Origin: Achromobacter sp. MFA1 R4 | Lineage (GTDB): Bacteria; Pseudomonadota; Gammaproteobacteria; Burkholderiales; Burkholderiaceae_B | Direction of reading: 5' to 3' | Assembly: GCF_900156745.1 (NCBI RefSeq) | Contig: NZ_LT707065.1 | Coordinates: forward strand, 1 to 64,000 | Length of the DNA: 64,000 nt | In this document: positions 41,348-49,522 of the stretch, piece by piece | How positions within the stretch are numbered: the first letter of the stretch is position 1 | Layout of the letters: the number at the start of each line of letters is the position of its first letter | The notes under the pieces: generated by a model | The model's input: the letters and a program-made list of their open reading frames with translations, nothing else | Told to the model about the DNA's origin: nothing | Database searches by the model: none | Position numbers and translations under genes: made by a program

Positions 41348-41845
41348 TCAATCCCGGAGGGCTTCGATACGCAACCGGTACGGCCCGGGCCGGGCCAGGA
41401 TGGACAGGCCCTTATCCACCTTGCCCAGCGGCAGCAGCTCGCGCGCGTAGGATCGCGGTTCCAGGAAAATGGCCAGATTGCCCCAGGGCGCGTAGTGCGT
41501 CAGTTCGCCGGCCTCCGGCGCCATCCCATCGGGCGCACCTTCGGTGGCAAGCTTGCGCGGCAGGCTGGAAACCCGCTCGATGACGTCGTAGTCCTGCATG
41601 GTCAGGGCCAACGGCAACAGCTTGGCAAAATCCCGCGCGGTGGCATTGTCGTAGAGCGTCGCGGTGGCGGTCTGGCCGTCGACGACAAGACGGATCTTCA
41701 TGGATATTTCCTCAGGCAAAGGCCGGGCCGGCTCCGCGGCCGCGGCTACAGGCGGGCACATGGCCACGGTGCCTAGCGCGACGGCAACAAACGTCTGCGC
41801 CATGCGCCGCCGCATGCGATCAGGTCCGGAAATCGGGGGAGTCAT
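41348..41845 (-). CDS. Exported cyclophilin-like fold protein
   Basis: A 165-residue protein with an N-terminal export signal (TFVAVALGTVAMCPPVAAAA) and a domain of the cyclophilin-like type (MKIRLVVDGQTATATLYDNA then TARDFAKLLPLALTM, and later ELTHYAPWGNLAIFLEPRSY). This small family is widespread in bacteria and its activity is unknown. It converges with xdhC and is divergent from the LysR gene. Confidence 0.75.
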   Translation of the reverse strand: MTPPISGPDRMRRRMAQTFVAVALGTVAMCPPVAAAAEPARPLPEEISMKIRLVVDGQTATATLYDNATARDFAKLLPLALTMQDYDVIERVSSLPRKLATEGAPDGMAPEAGELTHYAPWGNLAIFLEPRSYARELLPLGKVDKGLSILARPGPYRLRIEALRD

Positions 41846-41938
41846 GCCGGCTATCTTGGCAAATCGCCTGGACGCCGACTAGCTGATCAATGCTTAAAAC
41901 CTCTATAAGATTGCCTAATCAATTCCCCGACCCCGCCC

Positions 41939-42844
41939 ATGGCCCGACGCAACCTCAACGACCTCCTCTACTTCGTCACGGTGGCGCGCGAAGGCAGCTT
42001 CACCCGTGCCGCGTCCCTGCTGGGCGTCACCCAATCGGCGCTGAGCCAGTCCGTCAGCGGCCTGGAAGCGCGCCTGCGAATCCGGCTGCTCACCCGCACC
42101 ACGCGCAGCGTATCGCCCACCGACGCGGGCGAACGGCTGCTCAATGCCATCGGCAACCGCTTCGATGAAATCGAGGCGGAACTGGATGAGCTGACCGAAC
42201 TGCGCGACAAGCCAGCGGGCACCGTGCGCATCACCTGCGGCGACTATGTCCTGCACAGCATCCTGCTGCCCAAACTGACGCCGCTGATGCGCGAGTACCC
42301 GGACATCAAGCTCGAATTCGACGTGAACTACGGATTCCGGGACATCGTCGCGGACCGCTTCGACGCGGGCGTGCGCATGGGCAAGACCATCGACAAGGAC
42401 ATGATCGCCGTGCCCATCGGGCCGCCCATGCGCCTGGCGGTGGTCGGGTCGCCGGACTATTTCACGTCGCGGCCCATCCCGAAGGCGCCGCAGGACCTCA
42501 TGCAGCACGCCTGCATCAACCAGCGGATGCAAAGTTCGGGCGGGCTGTACGTCTGGGACTTTGAACGCCGCGGCAAGCAGGTCAACGTCCGCGTGGACGG
42601 ACCGTTGATCTTCAATACGACCCAGCCACAGATCGATGCGGCGCTGGCCGGGTTGGGGCTGGCGCTGCTGCCGGACGATGAATTGATGCCGTACCTGGCC
42701 GATGGCCGGCTGGTTCGGGTGCTGGAGGATTGGTGTCCCAGTTTCGAGGGCTATCACCTCTACTACCCCAGCCGCAGGCAGCCGTCGCCGGCGTTTTCGC
42801 TGGTGGTGAGCGCGTTGCGGGTGAGCAAGCCGGCGCGAGGGTGA
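41939..42844 (+). CDS. LysR-family transcriptional regulator
   Basis: A 301-residue LysR protein. The winged HTH is LNDLLYFVTVAREGSFTRAA then LLGVTQSALSQSVSGLEARL. The substrate-binding domain follows from residue 90 and includes KLEFDVNYGFRDIVADRFDA and LAGLGLALLPDDELMPYLAD. It is divergent from the cyclophilin-like gene, which it may control together with itself. Confidence 0.92.
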   Translation: MARRNLNDLLYFVTVAREGSFTRAASLLGVTQSALSQSVSGLEARLRIRLLTRTTRSVSPTDAGERLLNAIGNRFDEIEAELDELTELRDKPAGTVRITCGDYVLHSILLPKLTPLMREYPDIKLEFDVNYGFRDIVADRFDAGVRMGKTIDKDMIAVPIGPPMRLAVVGSPDYFTSRPIPKAPQDLMQHACINQRMQSSGGLYVWDFERRGKQVNVRVDGPLIFNTTQPQIDAALAGLGLALLPDDELMPYLADGRLVRVLEDWCPSFEGYHLYYPSRRQPSPAFSLVVSALRVSKPARG

Positions 42845-42895
42845 CGGGCGCGCGCCAGCGAACTTGTGCGCGAGCCCGGACGCCGCAGCGGATAC

Positions 42896-43130
42896 TCACG
42901 CGCTGCCGGTGCTGGGCAGCGCCTGGAATTCGCGCTCAAGAATGTCCACGAACGCCTCCGTCACCAACGACGGCGCGGTCTGCGCGGGATAGGCCATGCT
43001 GACGCGGACCGGCAGGCGCGGCGTGAACGGGATAGGTCCGATTTCCGGCCTGATCGAGCCGAAGCTGCTGACCTTCTGCTCCGGCAGGGTGATGATGGTC
43101 TGAGGCTTCGAGAATTCGACGGGCGCCGCT
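42896..43130 (-). pseudogene. Truncated LysR-type regulator C-terminus
   Basis: The minus-strand frame VEFSKPQTIITLPEQKVSSF then GSIRPEIGPIPFTPRLPVRV, SMAYPAQTAPSLVTEAFVDI and LEREFQALP resembles the end of a LysR effector domain. Upstream (right) the sequence changes at the TTACCAAGGTTGGTAA palindrome into the hicAB region, so the N-terminal 200 residues are missing. The gene was probably cut by the phage-derived insertion. Confidence 0.55.
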
Positions 43131-43131
43131 A

Positions 43132-43147
43132 TTACCAAGGTTGGTAA
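43132..43147. repeat. 16-bp palindrome at junction
   Basis: TTACCAA-GG-TTGGTAA is a perfect palindrome at the boundary between the truncated LysR gene and the hicAB segment. It could be an operator or the remains of a recombination junction. Confidence 0.5.
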
Positions 43148-43188
43148 ATGCACTGGCTGACCGACAGCGGCTAGAGCCGCGTCAGCCC

Positions 43189-43217
43189 TTGACGAAGTAA
43201 GCATTTTTGCTTACTAT
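43189..43217 (+). promoter_or_regulatory. hicAB promoter with embedded operator
   Basis: TTGACG (43189-43194) and TACTAT (43212-43217) are separated by the ideal 17 bases. The spacer holds an inverted repeat GTAAGCA-TTTT-TGCTTAC (43197-43214) that overlaps the -10 box, the expected site for autorepression by the HicB antitoxin. Confidence 0.8.
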
Positions 43218-43249
43218 TCTTGCGTCATCAACTATACAAAGGAGGTGCG

Positions 43250-43423
43250 GTGAGAATAAATGAGTTCAAACGGTGGCTTGCAGAACAAGGAGCAGTTTTC
43301 AAAGAAGGCTCCAGCCACACGAAGGTGTACATGAATGGCAAGCAATCCACCCTGCCGAGACACAACAAGGAATTAGGTGAAGGTCTCAGGCAATCAATAT
43401 TGAAGCAGTTAGGTTTGAAGTAA
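43250..43423 (+). CDS. hicA: HicA mRNA interferase toxin
   Basis: A 57-residue toxin starting at GTG after AGGAGGTGC. MRINEFKRWLAEQGAVFKEG then SSHTKVYMNGKQSTLPRHNK matches HicA, including the catalytic His in G-S-S-H-x-K and the PRH-x-K-E-L-G-E-G-L motif. HicA is a double-stranded RNA-binding-fold ribonuclease that blocks translation. Gene order toxin-antitoxin is standard. A small hairpin (AGCCCC/GGGGCT, 43429-43444) lies just after its stop. Confidence 0.9.
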   Translation: MRINEFKRWLAEQGAVFKEGSSHTKVYMNGKQSTLPRHNKELGEGLRQSILKQLGLK

Positions 43424-43491
43424 CCGGGAGCCCCGAGCGGGGCTTCTATAAGACCGACTACTCACCGCACTGACACTGGAGCATTACCACT

Positions 43492-43908
43492 ATGTTGCAA
43501 TACCCCGCAAAGATCGAAGCTGATGGGGATGGCTTTATGGTTTCCTTCCGAGACATCCCCGAAGCGCTTACAGGCGCCGATACCCGGGAAGAAGCCGAGA
43601 AAATGGCCGCCGATGCGCTTCTAACGGCCATGGATTTTTATTTTGAAGATGGCCGTGCCGTACCTGAAGCGTCCGCACCGGAAGGTGAAGAGGTTTTGGT
43701 CAGCCTGCCGGCCAGCGTCGAGGCGAAGATCCTCGTGCTAAATGAAATGGTTTCTCAGGACGTCACCCAAACCGAGCTGGCGCGCAAGATGGGGACAACA
43801 AAGCAGGAAGTCACTCGCATCGTGAACCTGCATCATTCCACCAAAATCGACACGCTCGCTCTTGCGCTTCATGCGCTTGGTCGGCGATTGCAGCTTACTG
43901 TCGCGTAG
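43492..43908 (+). CDS. hicB: HicB antitoxin
   Basis: A 138-residue antitoxin. The N-terminal half is the degenerate RNase H-like HicB fold (YPAKIEADGDGFMVSFRDIP then EALTGADTREEAEKMAADAL), which binds HicA. The C-terminal half is a helix-turn-helix (DVTQTELARKMGTTKQEVTR) that should bind the 43197-43214 operator. A good GGAG site precedes the ATG, and the 68-bp gap to hicA with its hairpin may set the toxin-antitoxin ratio. Confidence 0.9.
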   Translation: MLQYPAKIEADGDGFMVSFRDIPEALTGADTREEAEKMAADALLTAMDFYFEDGRAVPEASAPEGEEVLVSLPASVEAKILVLNEMVSQDVTQTELARKMGTTKQEVTRIVNLHHSTKIDTLALALHALGRRLQLTVA

Positions 43909-43911
43909 ATT

Positions 43912-44160
43912 GAGTCGTCCCCTGACCCAGCGGTTTAGCTCGGCGCACCCGCAAACATAGTCGCGTGCGTGAACTTTCGCTGCAGGTCCGACGACGCCAG
44001 ATTGTCGGACACCCAGGTGTAGGTGAAATCGATCAACACCGCACACTGCCGGTCGCTCAGCGGCACATTGATCAAGCGGCGCGCTCTGTCGAGGGCCTCC
44101 GCCAGGTCGGTCCTCTCGCCTCGCGTCGCACTCAGCGTCCGGATGGATCCGATTCGGGTC
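43912..44160 (-). pseudogene. Decayed phage endolysin fragment
   Basis: Three minus-strand frames together read DPNRIHPDAECDARRE, then DLAEALDRARRLINVPLSDR with AVLIDFTYTW, then VHARDYVCGCAELNRWVRG. This follows the lysozyme at 17188-17680 (DPKRIYTDAECDA, ALIDFTYNLG, NARDYVGGCAELNRWVKG) along its length, with at least two frameshifts and no N-terminal half. It shows that hicAB sits in a degraded prophage next to tRNA-Arg. Confidence 0.75.
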
Positions 44161-44185
44161 GATGAGTTGATTTTTATGGTTATTC

Positions 44186-44262
44186 TGGCGCGGCAGGAGG
44201 GGCTCGAACCCCCGACCTCAGGCTTAGAAGGCCCGTGCTCTATCCAGCTGAGCTACTGCCGC
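44186..44262 (-). tRNA. tRNA-Arg (TCT)
   Basis: Complete cloverleaf on the minus strand: acceptor GCGGCAG with CTGCCGC, D-arm TAGCTCAGCTGGATAGAGC, anticodon loop CTTCTAA (anticodon TCT), T-arm GGGGG-TTCGAGC-CCCTC, encoded CCA. The phage scar lies at its 3' end, the usual side for tRNA-directed integration. Confidence 0.95.
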
Positions 44263-44354
44263 GCGGTGTGGTGATGCCCGGAAGCTGTCCGGGCGCCGCA
44301 TTTTACCTCGTTACGGAAAAAGTGGTTCGCGCCCGGGGCCCCCGCGGGCGAACC

Positions 44355-44939
44355 CTATTCCTCGCCAATGTCTGTGTGCGTCGACACCCACAAAACAATC
44401 GCATCTTCCGGGCTCAAGCTGATCACCCGGTGCCCCATGCGGCTATCTATATAGAAGCTCTCCCCGGCCTTCAACCTGGCGGGCTCGTAGAACTCGGTAT
44501 AGAGCAGGACCTCGCCTTCCAGGACGTAGACGAATTCCTCGCCGCCATGGCGGCTCCAGTCGTGGAACTCGTCGAAGGAGCGGGCCTTGACGCGGGTGTG
44601 GAACGGCATCATGCGCTTGTGCGACAGCGCGGTGCACAGCAGGCGGTGGTCGTAGTACGGGGTTTCGTACTGGCGCCCTTCCCCCTGGCGGCTCAGGCTG
44701 CGGCGGCCGGTGCCCATGTGGGCGTCGGACGCGGTGAAGAGTTCGGCCACGTCCAGGTCCAGGCCCGCGGCGATCTTGATCAGGTTGTCATAGGTGGGAG
44801 ACAGCAGGCTGTTCTCGATTTTTGACAGCGTCGATGCGGACACGCCGGTGGCTTCGGCCGCCTGCTTGAGGGTCCATGCGCGCGCCTGGCGCAAGGCTCG
44901 CAGCCGTTGTGCCAATGCGCTCTGTTTGTTGCCTTGCAT
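44355..44939 (-). CDS. XRE-family regulator with cupin domain
   Basis: A 194-residue regulator. The N-terminal HTH (LAQRLRALRQARAWTLKQAA then GVSASTLSKIENSLLSPTYD) is joined to a C-terminal cupin_2 sensor (HGGEEFVYVLEGEVLLYTEF then GESFYIDSRMGHRVIS). This architecture often controls amine and amino acid catabolism. It is the last gene after the FAD oxidase on the same strand (26-bp gap) and may regulate the transport operon and the divergent dehydrogenase. Confidence 0.9.
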   Translation of the reverse strand: MQGNKQSALAQRLRALRQARAWTLKQAAEATGVSASTLSKIENSLLSPTYDNLIKIAAGLDLDVAELFTASDAHMGTGRRSLSRQGEGRQYETPYYDHRLLCTALSHKRMMPFHTRVKARSFDEFHDWSRHGGEEFVYVLEGEVLLYTEFYEPARLKAGESFYIDSRMGHRVISLSPEDAIVLWVSTHTDIGEE

Positions 44940-44965
44940 CTGTATGCCCTGTCATGCCTGCACTG

Positions 44966-46258
44966 TCATGCCCGCGATCGACGCTCCCGCCACCAGTCGC
45001 GCGCCTGGTAAGACCAATAAGTCAATTGAACCGCCGCCGTGCCCAGGCTGCCTCCGTTCCAGGCCAGCCCGAACGGTTCGAAAAGCCTGTAGCGCTGCGT
45101 GTCGCCGGTGATCGCCTCGGCCACGACGCGCCCGCCTATGGAGGTGGTGTTCATGCCGTGGCCGCCGAACGCCGTGCAATACCAGACGCCGGGGCCCAGC
45201 AGGCCGATCTGCGGCATCAGGTGCCGCGCGTAGGCCATGCGTCCCGACCACGCCGCTTCCACGCGCACCCCCTGCAATTGGGGATAGACGCTGAGCAGTT
45301 CGCGGCGCAGGGACTCGGCCAGATCGGGCGGGTCATCGACACGGGTGGTGATTCTACTGCCCCAGCCGATGCGGCCGCCATCGAGGACGCGGTAATAGTT
45401 GCCGGCGCGCCGGTCGTCGCCGATGGCGGCGGTGCTGCGGATGGCGTCGCGCACGCGGTCGCCCAGGGGCTCGGTCAGCATGATGTAGGTGGCGATGGGC
45501 AGCATCGCGCGGCGCAGGGCGGGCACGACGTCGCCGGTGTAGCCGCCGGTGGCCAGCACCACGGTGGCGGCGTCGATCTGCCCCTGTTCGGTCTTCAGGT
45601 GCTTGACCGCACCTTCAAGCGTGGCCTGCACGACCGGCGAATTCTCATGGATGCGCACGCCAAGCCGGACGCACTCGCGGGCCAGCGCGCGGGCGTAGTT
45701 GAGCGGATGGAAATGAAACGATGCCGGGTCTTCGACGCCCTGGAAGTACACGTCCGAGACGAGCCGCTCCCGGACCTCGCTGCGGGATAGCAACCGCACG
45801 TCGCGCCCGAAGTCGCGCTGCTGGCTGTCGCACCACTGGCGCAGGGCGTCGGTGGCCTCGTAGCGCACGACGCGCAGGCGCCCGTCCACCTTGTGCGCAT
45901 CGGCGATGCGCAGGTCGCGGATGTTGTCGCGGATGATCTCGACGCCTTCCATGGACAGCCGGTAGAGCTGGCGGTAGTGGTCTTCGTCGACGTGCTTGCG
46001 AATGGCGTCGGCGCCCGCGGAAAACGCCGGCGACACGGAACCGCCATTGCGGCCCGACGCGCCCCAGGCGATGCGCCGGGCTTCCAGCAGGATGACGTTG
46101 CGGCCCCGACGGGCCAGCTCCAGCGCGGTGGACAGGCCGGCCAGGCCCGCGCCGATCACGCAGACGTCCGCGCTGGCCGCGCCCGCCAGCGGCGGATAGT
46201 AGGTCTGGCTGTCGGCGAGCGTGCGCTTGTAGTAGGTGTCGATGTACTCGGAGACCAT
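44966..46258 (-). CDS. FAD-dependent amine/amino acid oxidase (PuuB/AmaA-like)
   Basis: A 430-residue DAO-family flavoenzyme. The FAD-binding motif is VCVIGAGLAGLSTALELARR and the second is WGASGRNGGSVSP. FGGHGMNTTSIGGRVVAEAI lies near the C-terminus. The family includes gamma-glutamylputrescine oxidase and the L-pipecolate oxidase AmaA. Here it follows a polar amino acid ABC transporter and faces an aminoadipate-semialdehyde-type dehydrogenase, which favours pipecolate or a related cyclic imino acid as substrate. The gene starts 9 bases after the permease stop. Confidence 0.85.
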   Translation of the reverse strand: MVSEYIDTYYKRTLADSQTYYPPLAGAASADVCVIGAGLAGLSTALELARRGRNVILLEARRIAWGASGRNGGSVSPAFSAGADAIRKHVDEDHYRQLYRLSMEGVEIIRDNIRDLRIADAHKVDGRLRVVRYEATDALRQWCDSQQRDFGRDVRLLSRSEVRERLVSDVYFQGVEDPASFHFHPLNYARALARECVRLGVRIHENSPVVQATLEGAVKHLKTEQGQIDAATVVLATGGYTGDVVPALRRAMLPIATYIMLTEPLGDRVRDAIRSTAAIGDDRRAGNYYRVLDGGRIGWGSRITTRVDDPPDLAESLRRELLSVYPQLQGVRVEAAWSGRMAYARHLMPQIGLLGPGVWYCTAFGGHGMNTTSIGGRVVAEAITGDTQRYRLFEPFGLAWNGGSLGTAAVQLTYWSYQARDWWRERRSRA

Positions 46259-46267
46259 GGTGTCGGC

Positions 46268-46957
46268 TCAGTGCAGGCCCGCGCCTTGCAGGCCCCCGGT
46301 CAGGCGCTTTTCCAACCAGTTGGCCAGGCGCAGGAGCGGGTAGCAGTAGATGAAGTAGATGGCGGCGATCATGCCGTAGATGAACAGCGATTTGGCCGGG
46401 AAGGTGATGATGAACACTTCGCCCTGCCGGGTCAGTTCCGTGATGCCGACCACCGACAGGATGGCGGTGCTCTTGATCAGCATGACGTAGACGCCGCTCA
46501 TCGGTTGCACGATCAGCCGCATCGCTTGCGGCAGGATGACCAGCCACAGGATCTGCAAGGGGCGCAGGCCCAGCGTCATCGCGCCTTCGGTCTGGCCGCG
46601 CGGCACGGCCTGGATGGCGCCCATGACGATTTCGGCCACGTAGCAGGACGTGTAGACCGACAGCGCTACGAACGCCGCCGTGCCGGAATCCCAGTGCAGC
46701 AGTTCAATGCCGGAGCTGGGCAGCACGAAGTAGAAGATATAGAGCTGGACCAGGAACGGCGTGCCGCGCAGGATGTGGATGTACAGGCCCAGCAGTTGGT
46801 GCACGCCGCGGATGCGGTAGCTGCGGATCACGCCGATGACAAAGCCCAGCAGCGACCCGGCGATGATGGCCACGAACGAGATCTTCAGCGTTTCCCAAAA
46901 GCCCTTGAGCAGGAAAGGCAGCACGACGCCGGCGGTGGAAAGATAGGATTCCAGCAT
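46268..46957 (-). CDS. Polar amino acid ABC transporter permease
   Basis: A 229-residue membrane protein with five to six helices and the coupling motif EGAMTLGLRPLQILWLVILP (EAA loop), typical of the HisM/HisQ group. MLESYLSTAGVVLPFLLKGF opens it. It overlaps or nearly touches the second permease gene (2-base gap), so both are translated together and form the heterodimer channel. Confidence 0.92.
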   Translation of the reverse strand: MLESYLSTAGVVLPFLLKGFWETLKISFVAIIAGSLLGFVIGVIRSYRIRGVHQLLGLYIHILRGTPFLVQLYIFYFVLPSSGIELLHWDSGTAAFVALSVYTSCYVAEIVMGAIQAVPRGQTEGAMTLGLRPLQILWLVILPQAMRLIVQPMSGVYVMLIKSTAILSVVGITELTRQGEVFIITFPAKSLFIYGMIAAIYFIYCYPLLRLANWLEKRLTGGLQGAGLH

Positions 46958-46959
46958 GG

Positions 46960-47652
46960 TTACCTCGCGTTCCAGGCCGGACCGGCCAGCCACAGGCTCA
47001 CGCCCTTGGACAGCAGCAGCATGACGCAGTAGATCAGCAGGTAGCCCGCCGCGATGGTCAGGAAGGCTTCGTTGGGAACGATGCGCTCGCTGTTCATCTG
47101 CACCCCGGCCGCAACCAGTTCGAAGACCGTGATCAGCGACAGCAGCGAGGTGTCCTTGATCAGCACCGCCGTCTGGCCCAACAGCGGCGGCAGCGTGTTG
47201 GCGAAGGCCTGCGGCAGCACCACGTAGCGCAGGCGCTGCTGATAGTTCATGCCGCAGGCCTTGGCCCCTTCGATCTGGCCGCGCGGCACGGATTCGATGC
47301 CCACGCGGATGATCTCGCTCATGTAGGCCGCGTGGTGCAGAGTCATGGCGATGATGCCCAGCGCCATCTCGCTCCAGCCCTTGGCGCCGGGCACGAGGAA
47401 CGGCACCGCGTAATAGACCAGATAGATCTGCACCAGCAGCGGCGTGGAGCGGACGAACTGCACATAGCCCGCCACCGGGCGCCACACCACGGCGCGCGAC
47501 GACATATGGGCAAGCGCCAGCGGCACGCCGGCCAGCACCGACAGCACCAGGCTTGCGCCCGCCGCGATCAGGGTGTTGGCCAGGCCCTCGGCGAATTGGC
47601 CCGTGTACTGGCTGACGATGCGCCAGTTATAGAAATCGATCAGCCAGTCCAT
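46960..47652 (-). CDS. Polar amino acid ABC transporter permease
   Basis: A 230-residue permease of the same HisM/HisQ family, with the EAA loop EGAKACGMNYQQRLRYVVLP and MDWLIDFYNWRIVSQYTGQF at the N-terminus. It pairs with the permease encoded downstream. The binding protein gene lies 18 bases upstream. Confidence 0.92.
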   Translation of the reverse strand: MDWLIDFYNWRIVSQYTGQFAEGLANTLIAAGASLVLSVLAGVPLALAHMSSRAVVWRPVAGYVQFVRSTPLLVQIYLVYYAVPFLVPGAKGWSEMALGIIAMTLHHAAYMSEIIRVGIESVPRGQIEGAKACGMNYQQRLRYVVLPQAFANTLPPLLGQTAVLIKDTSLLSLITVFELVAAGVQMNSERIVPNEAFLTIAAGYLLIYCVMLLLSKGVSLWLAGPAWNAR

Positions 47653-47670
47653 GGGCGGTTCCGTCTCCGA

Positions 47671-48462
47671 TCAGTGGTCTTTCTTCCAATCGGTGGAGTA
47701 CCAGTATTTCACCTGCTCCGGCAGCGTGTTGTCGGCGGTCTTCAGGGTCTGCCAGTTGTCCAGCCAGAACTTCAGGCGGAACGCGTTGGGGCCGACGGCG
47801 AACGCCAGCGGTTCGCGCACCATCACGCCCTCCAGCACCCGCAGGTTGCCGAAGTCGACCAGGAACTGGTTGGCGGTGGACAGCGACATGATGCCCGCGT
47901 CCAGTCGCCCGCTGGACAGCGCCTGCCCGACCGGGGCGCTGCCGCCCGAGAACTCCTTCAGCGTGGCCTTGGGCAGCATCTTCTTGCCGACCTCGGCGTA
48001 GGTGCTGGCGCCCAGCGCGCCGACGGTCACGCCGTCCTTGTTGAGTTCCTGGTAGGTCTTGTACGGCGAATCCTTGGGCACGACGGCGACGGTGTCGGCG
48101 TAGAACATGGGCAGCGAGAACAGCACTTGCGCGGCGCGCTGCGGCGTGGGCGTCATGTCGGCGGCCACCATGTCGGCCTTGCCCGACAAGAGCGCCGGCA
48201 GCAGGCCCTTCCATTCATAGTCCTGCAGCACCAGCTTCACGCCCAGGTCGTCGGCCATGCGCTTGGCCACTTCGACCGCCAGCCCGGTGCGCTTGCCCGA
48301 TTTGTCCATGAAGCTCATCAGCGGCCCGGACGTCTGCACCGCGACGCGCAGTTCTCCGCGCTTGATGATGTCGGAAAGTTCGTCCGCCTGTGCCGGCAGG
48401 GCCACCGTGGCGGCCGCCAGGGCGACGCTGGCCACGCCCAGCCATTGTTTGATTTTCAGCAT
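47671..48462 (-). CDS. Amino acid ABC transporter substrate-binding protein
   Basis: A 263-residue periplasmic receptor of family 3. Signal peptide MLKIKQWLGVASVALAAATV ending LPAQA, then DELSDIIKRGELRVAVQTSG. The ligand-binding signature KRTGLAVEVAKRMADDLGVK and ADMVAADMTPTPQRAAQVLF are clear. The start at 48462 places the signal correctly. The ATPase gene lies upstream on the same strand. Confidence 0.92.
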   Translation of the reverse strand: MLKIKQWLGVASVALAAATVALPAQADELSDIIKRGELRVAVQTSGPLMSFMDKSGKRTGLAVEVAKRMADDLGVKLVLQDYEWKGLLPALLSGKADMVAADMTPTPQRAAQVLFSLPMFYADTVAVVPKDSPYKTYQELNKDGVTVGALGASTYAEVGKKMLPKATLKEFSGGSAPVGQALSSGRLDAGIMSLSTANQFLVDFGNLRVLEGVMVREPLAFAVGPNAFRLKFWLDNWQTLKTADNTLPEQVKYWYSTDWKKDH

Positions 48463-48548
48463 TGCTAACCCCTTTGGTGATTGGACCCATATCGTTCCGG
48501 GCAAGGCACATCGCGCCGGCAGCGCCCGGATTAGCCGGACCGGCGGGA

Positions 48549-49298
48549 CTACAGAATCTTTTCCAGGAAGGCGCGGGTGCGCGCCTCTTTGGGGTGGCCG
48601 AAGACTTCATCGGGCGTGCCCATTTCGACGATGCGGCCCGCGTCCATGAAGATCGCCCGGTCGCCCACGTCGCGGGCAAAGCCCATTTCGTGGGTCACGA
48701 CCGCCATCGTCATGCCATCGCGCGCCAGGGCGCGCATCAATTCGAGAATGCCGCCCACGGTCTCGGGATCGAGGGCCGAAGTGGCCTCGTCAAAGAGCAT
48801 GAGCTGGGGGTCCATTGCCAACGCGCGCGCGATCGCCACGCGCTGCTGCTGGCCGCCGGACAGCTGGCTGGGATAGCGGTCGCCGAATTCGGCCATGCCC
48901 ACGCGGCCCAGCAGTTCGCGGGCGTAGCGCTCGGCGTCGCCGCGGCTGCGCCCGCGCACCACGCGCTGGGGTAGCGCCACGTTGTCGAGCGCGGTACGGT
49001 GCTGGAACAGGTTGAAGTGCTGGAACACCATGCCCACATCGGTGCGCCAGCGGTTGACGTCGGTGGCCGGATCCGTGAGGGACACGCCGTTCACCCGGAT
49101 CGTGCCGCTGTCGATGCTTTCCAGGCCGTTCAGGGTGCGCAGCAAGGTGCTCTTGCCCGACCCGGACGGACCGACCACGACCATCACCTCGCCGCGCTCG
49201 AGCTGGCAATCGATGCCGTCGAGCGCCAGATGCGGGGGGTGCCCGTCGCGCCGATAGGTCTTCTTGACTGCCTGGACAACGAGCAAGGGTTCCGCCAC
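48549..49298 (-). CDS. Amino acid ABC transporter ATP-binding protein
   Basis: A 249-residue ATPase with Walker [10 protein letters not shown], signature LSGGQQQR and Walker [35 protein letters not shown] is typical of GlnQ/HisP. The GTG start at 49298 follows AAGGTG and is preferred to the longer frame at 49337. It is first in a five-gene minus-strand operon: ATPase, receptor, two permeases, oxidase. Confidence 0.93.
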   Translation of the reverse strand: MAEPLLVVQAVKKTYRRDGHPPHLALDGIDCQLERGEVMVVVGPSGSGKSTLLRTLNGLESIDSGTIRVNGVSLTDPATDVNRWRTDVGMVFQHFNLFQHRTALDNVALPQRVVRGRSRGDAERYARELLGRVGMAEFGDRYPSQLSGGQQQRVAIARALAMDPQLMLFDEATSALDPETVGGILELMRALARDGMTMAVVTHEMGFARDVGDRAIFMDAGRIVEMGTPDEVFGHPKEARTRAFLEKIL

Positions 49299-49401
49299 GT
49301 ATTCACCTTGAAGGTGCAGTGCGCGGCAGGTCCGCACCCCGCGGGGTGCGCTGCCGCCAACACTGGCGTTTCACAAGGCGCCGCCACCGGACGCCTCAAA
49401 A

Positions 49402-49432
49402 ATATTTCGCATTTCACGTCATAGTTTCGTAT
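49402..49432. promoter_or_regulatory. Direct repeats in divergent promoter region
   Basis: ATATTTCGCAT (49402-49412) and ATAGTTTCGTAT (49421-49432) are similar and about two helical turns apart, in an AT-rich island of the 224-bp gap between the ABC operon and the dehydrogenase gene. TATAGT follows as a possible -10 box. They are candidate sites for the XRE-cupin regulator. Confidence 0.4.
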
Positions 49433-49522
49433 AGTAAATTTTTTTCCAGAATCGCCACTTAGGCATAACCCTTAAGCCCCACGCGAAGGCGCTCACTTCG
49501 CAAGGCTTTCCAAGGAACCGGC

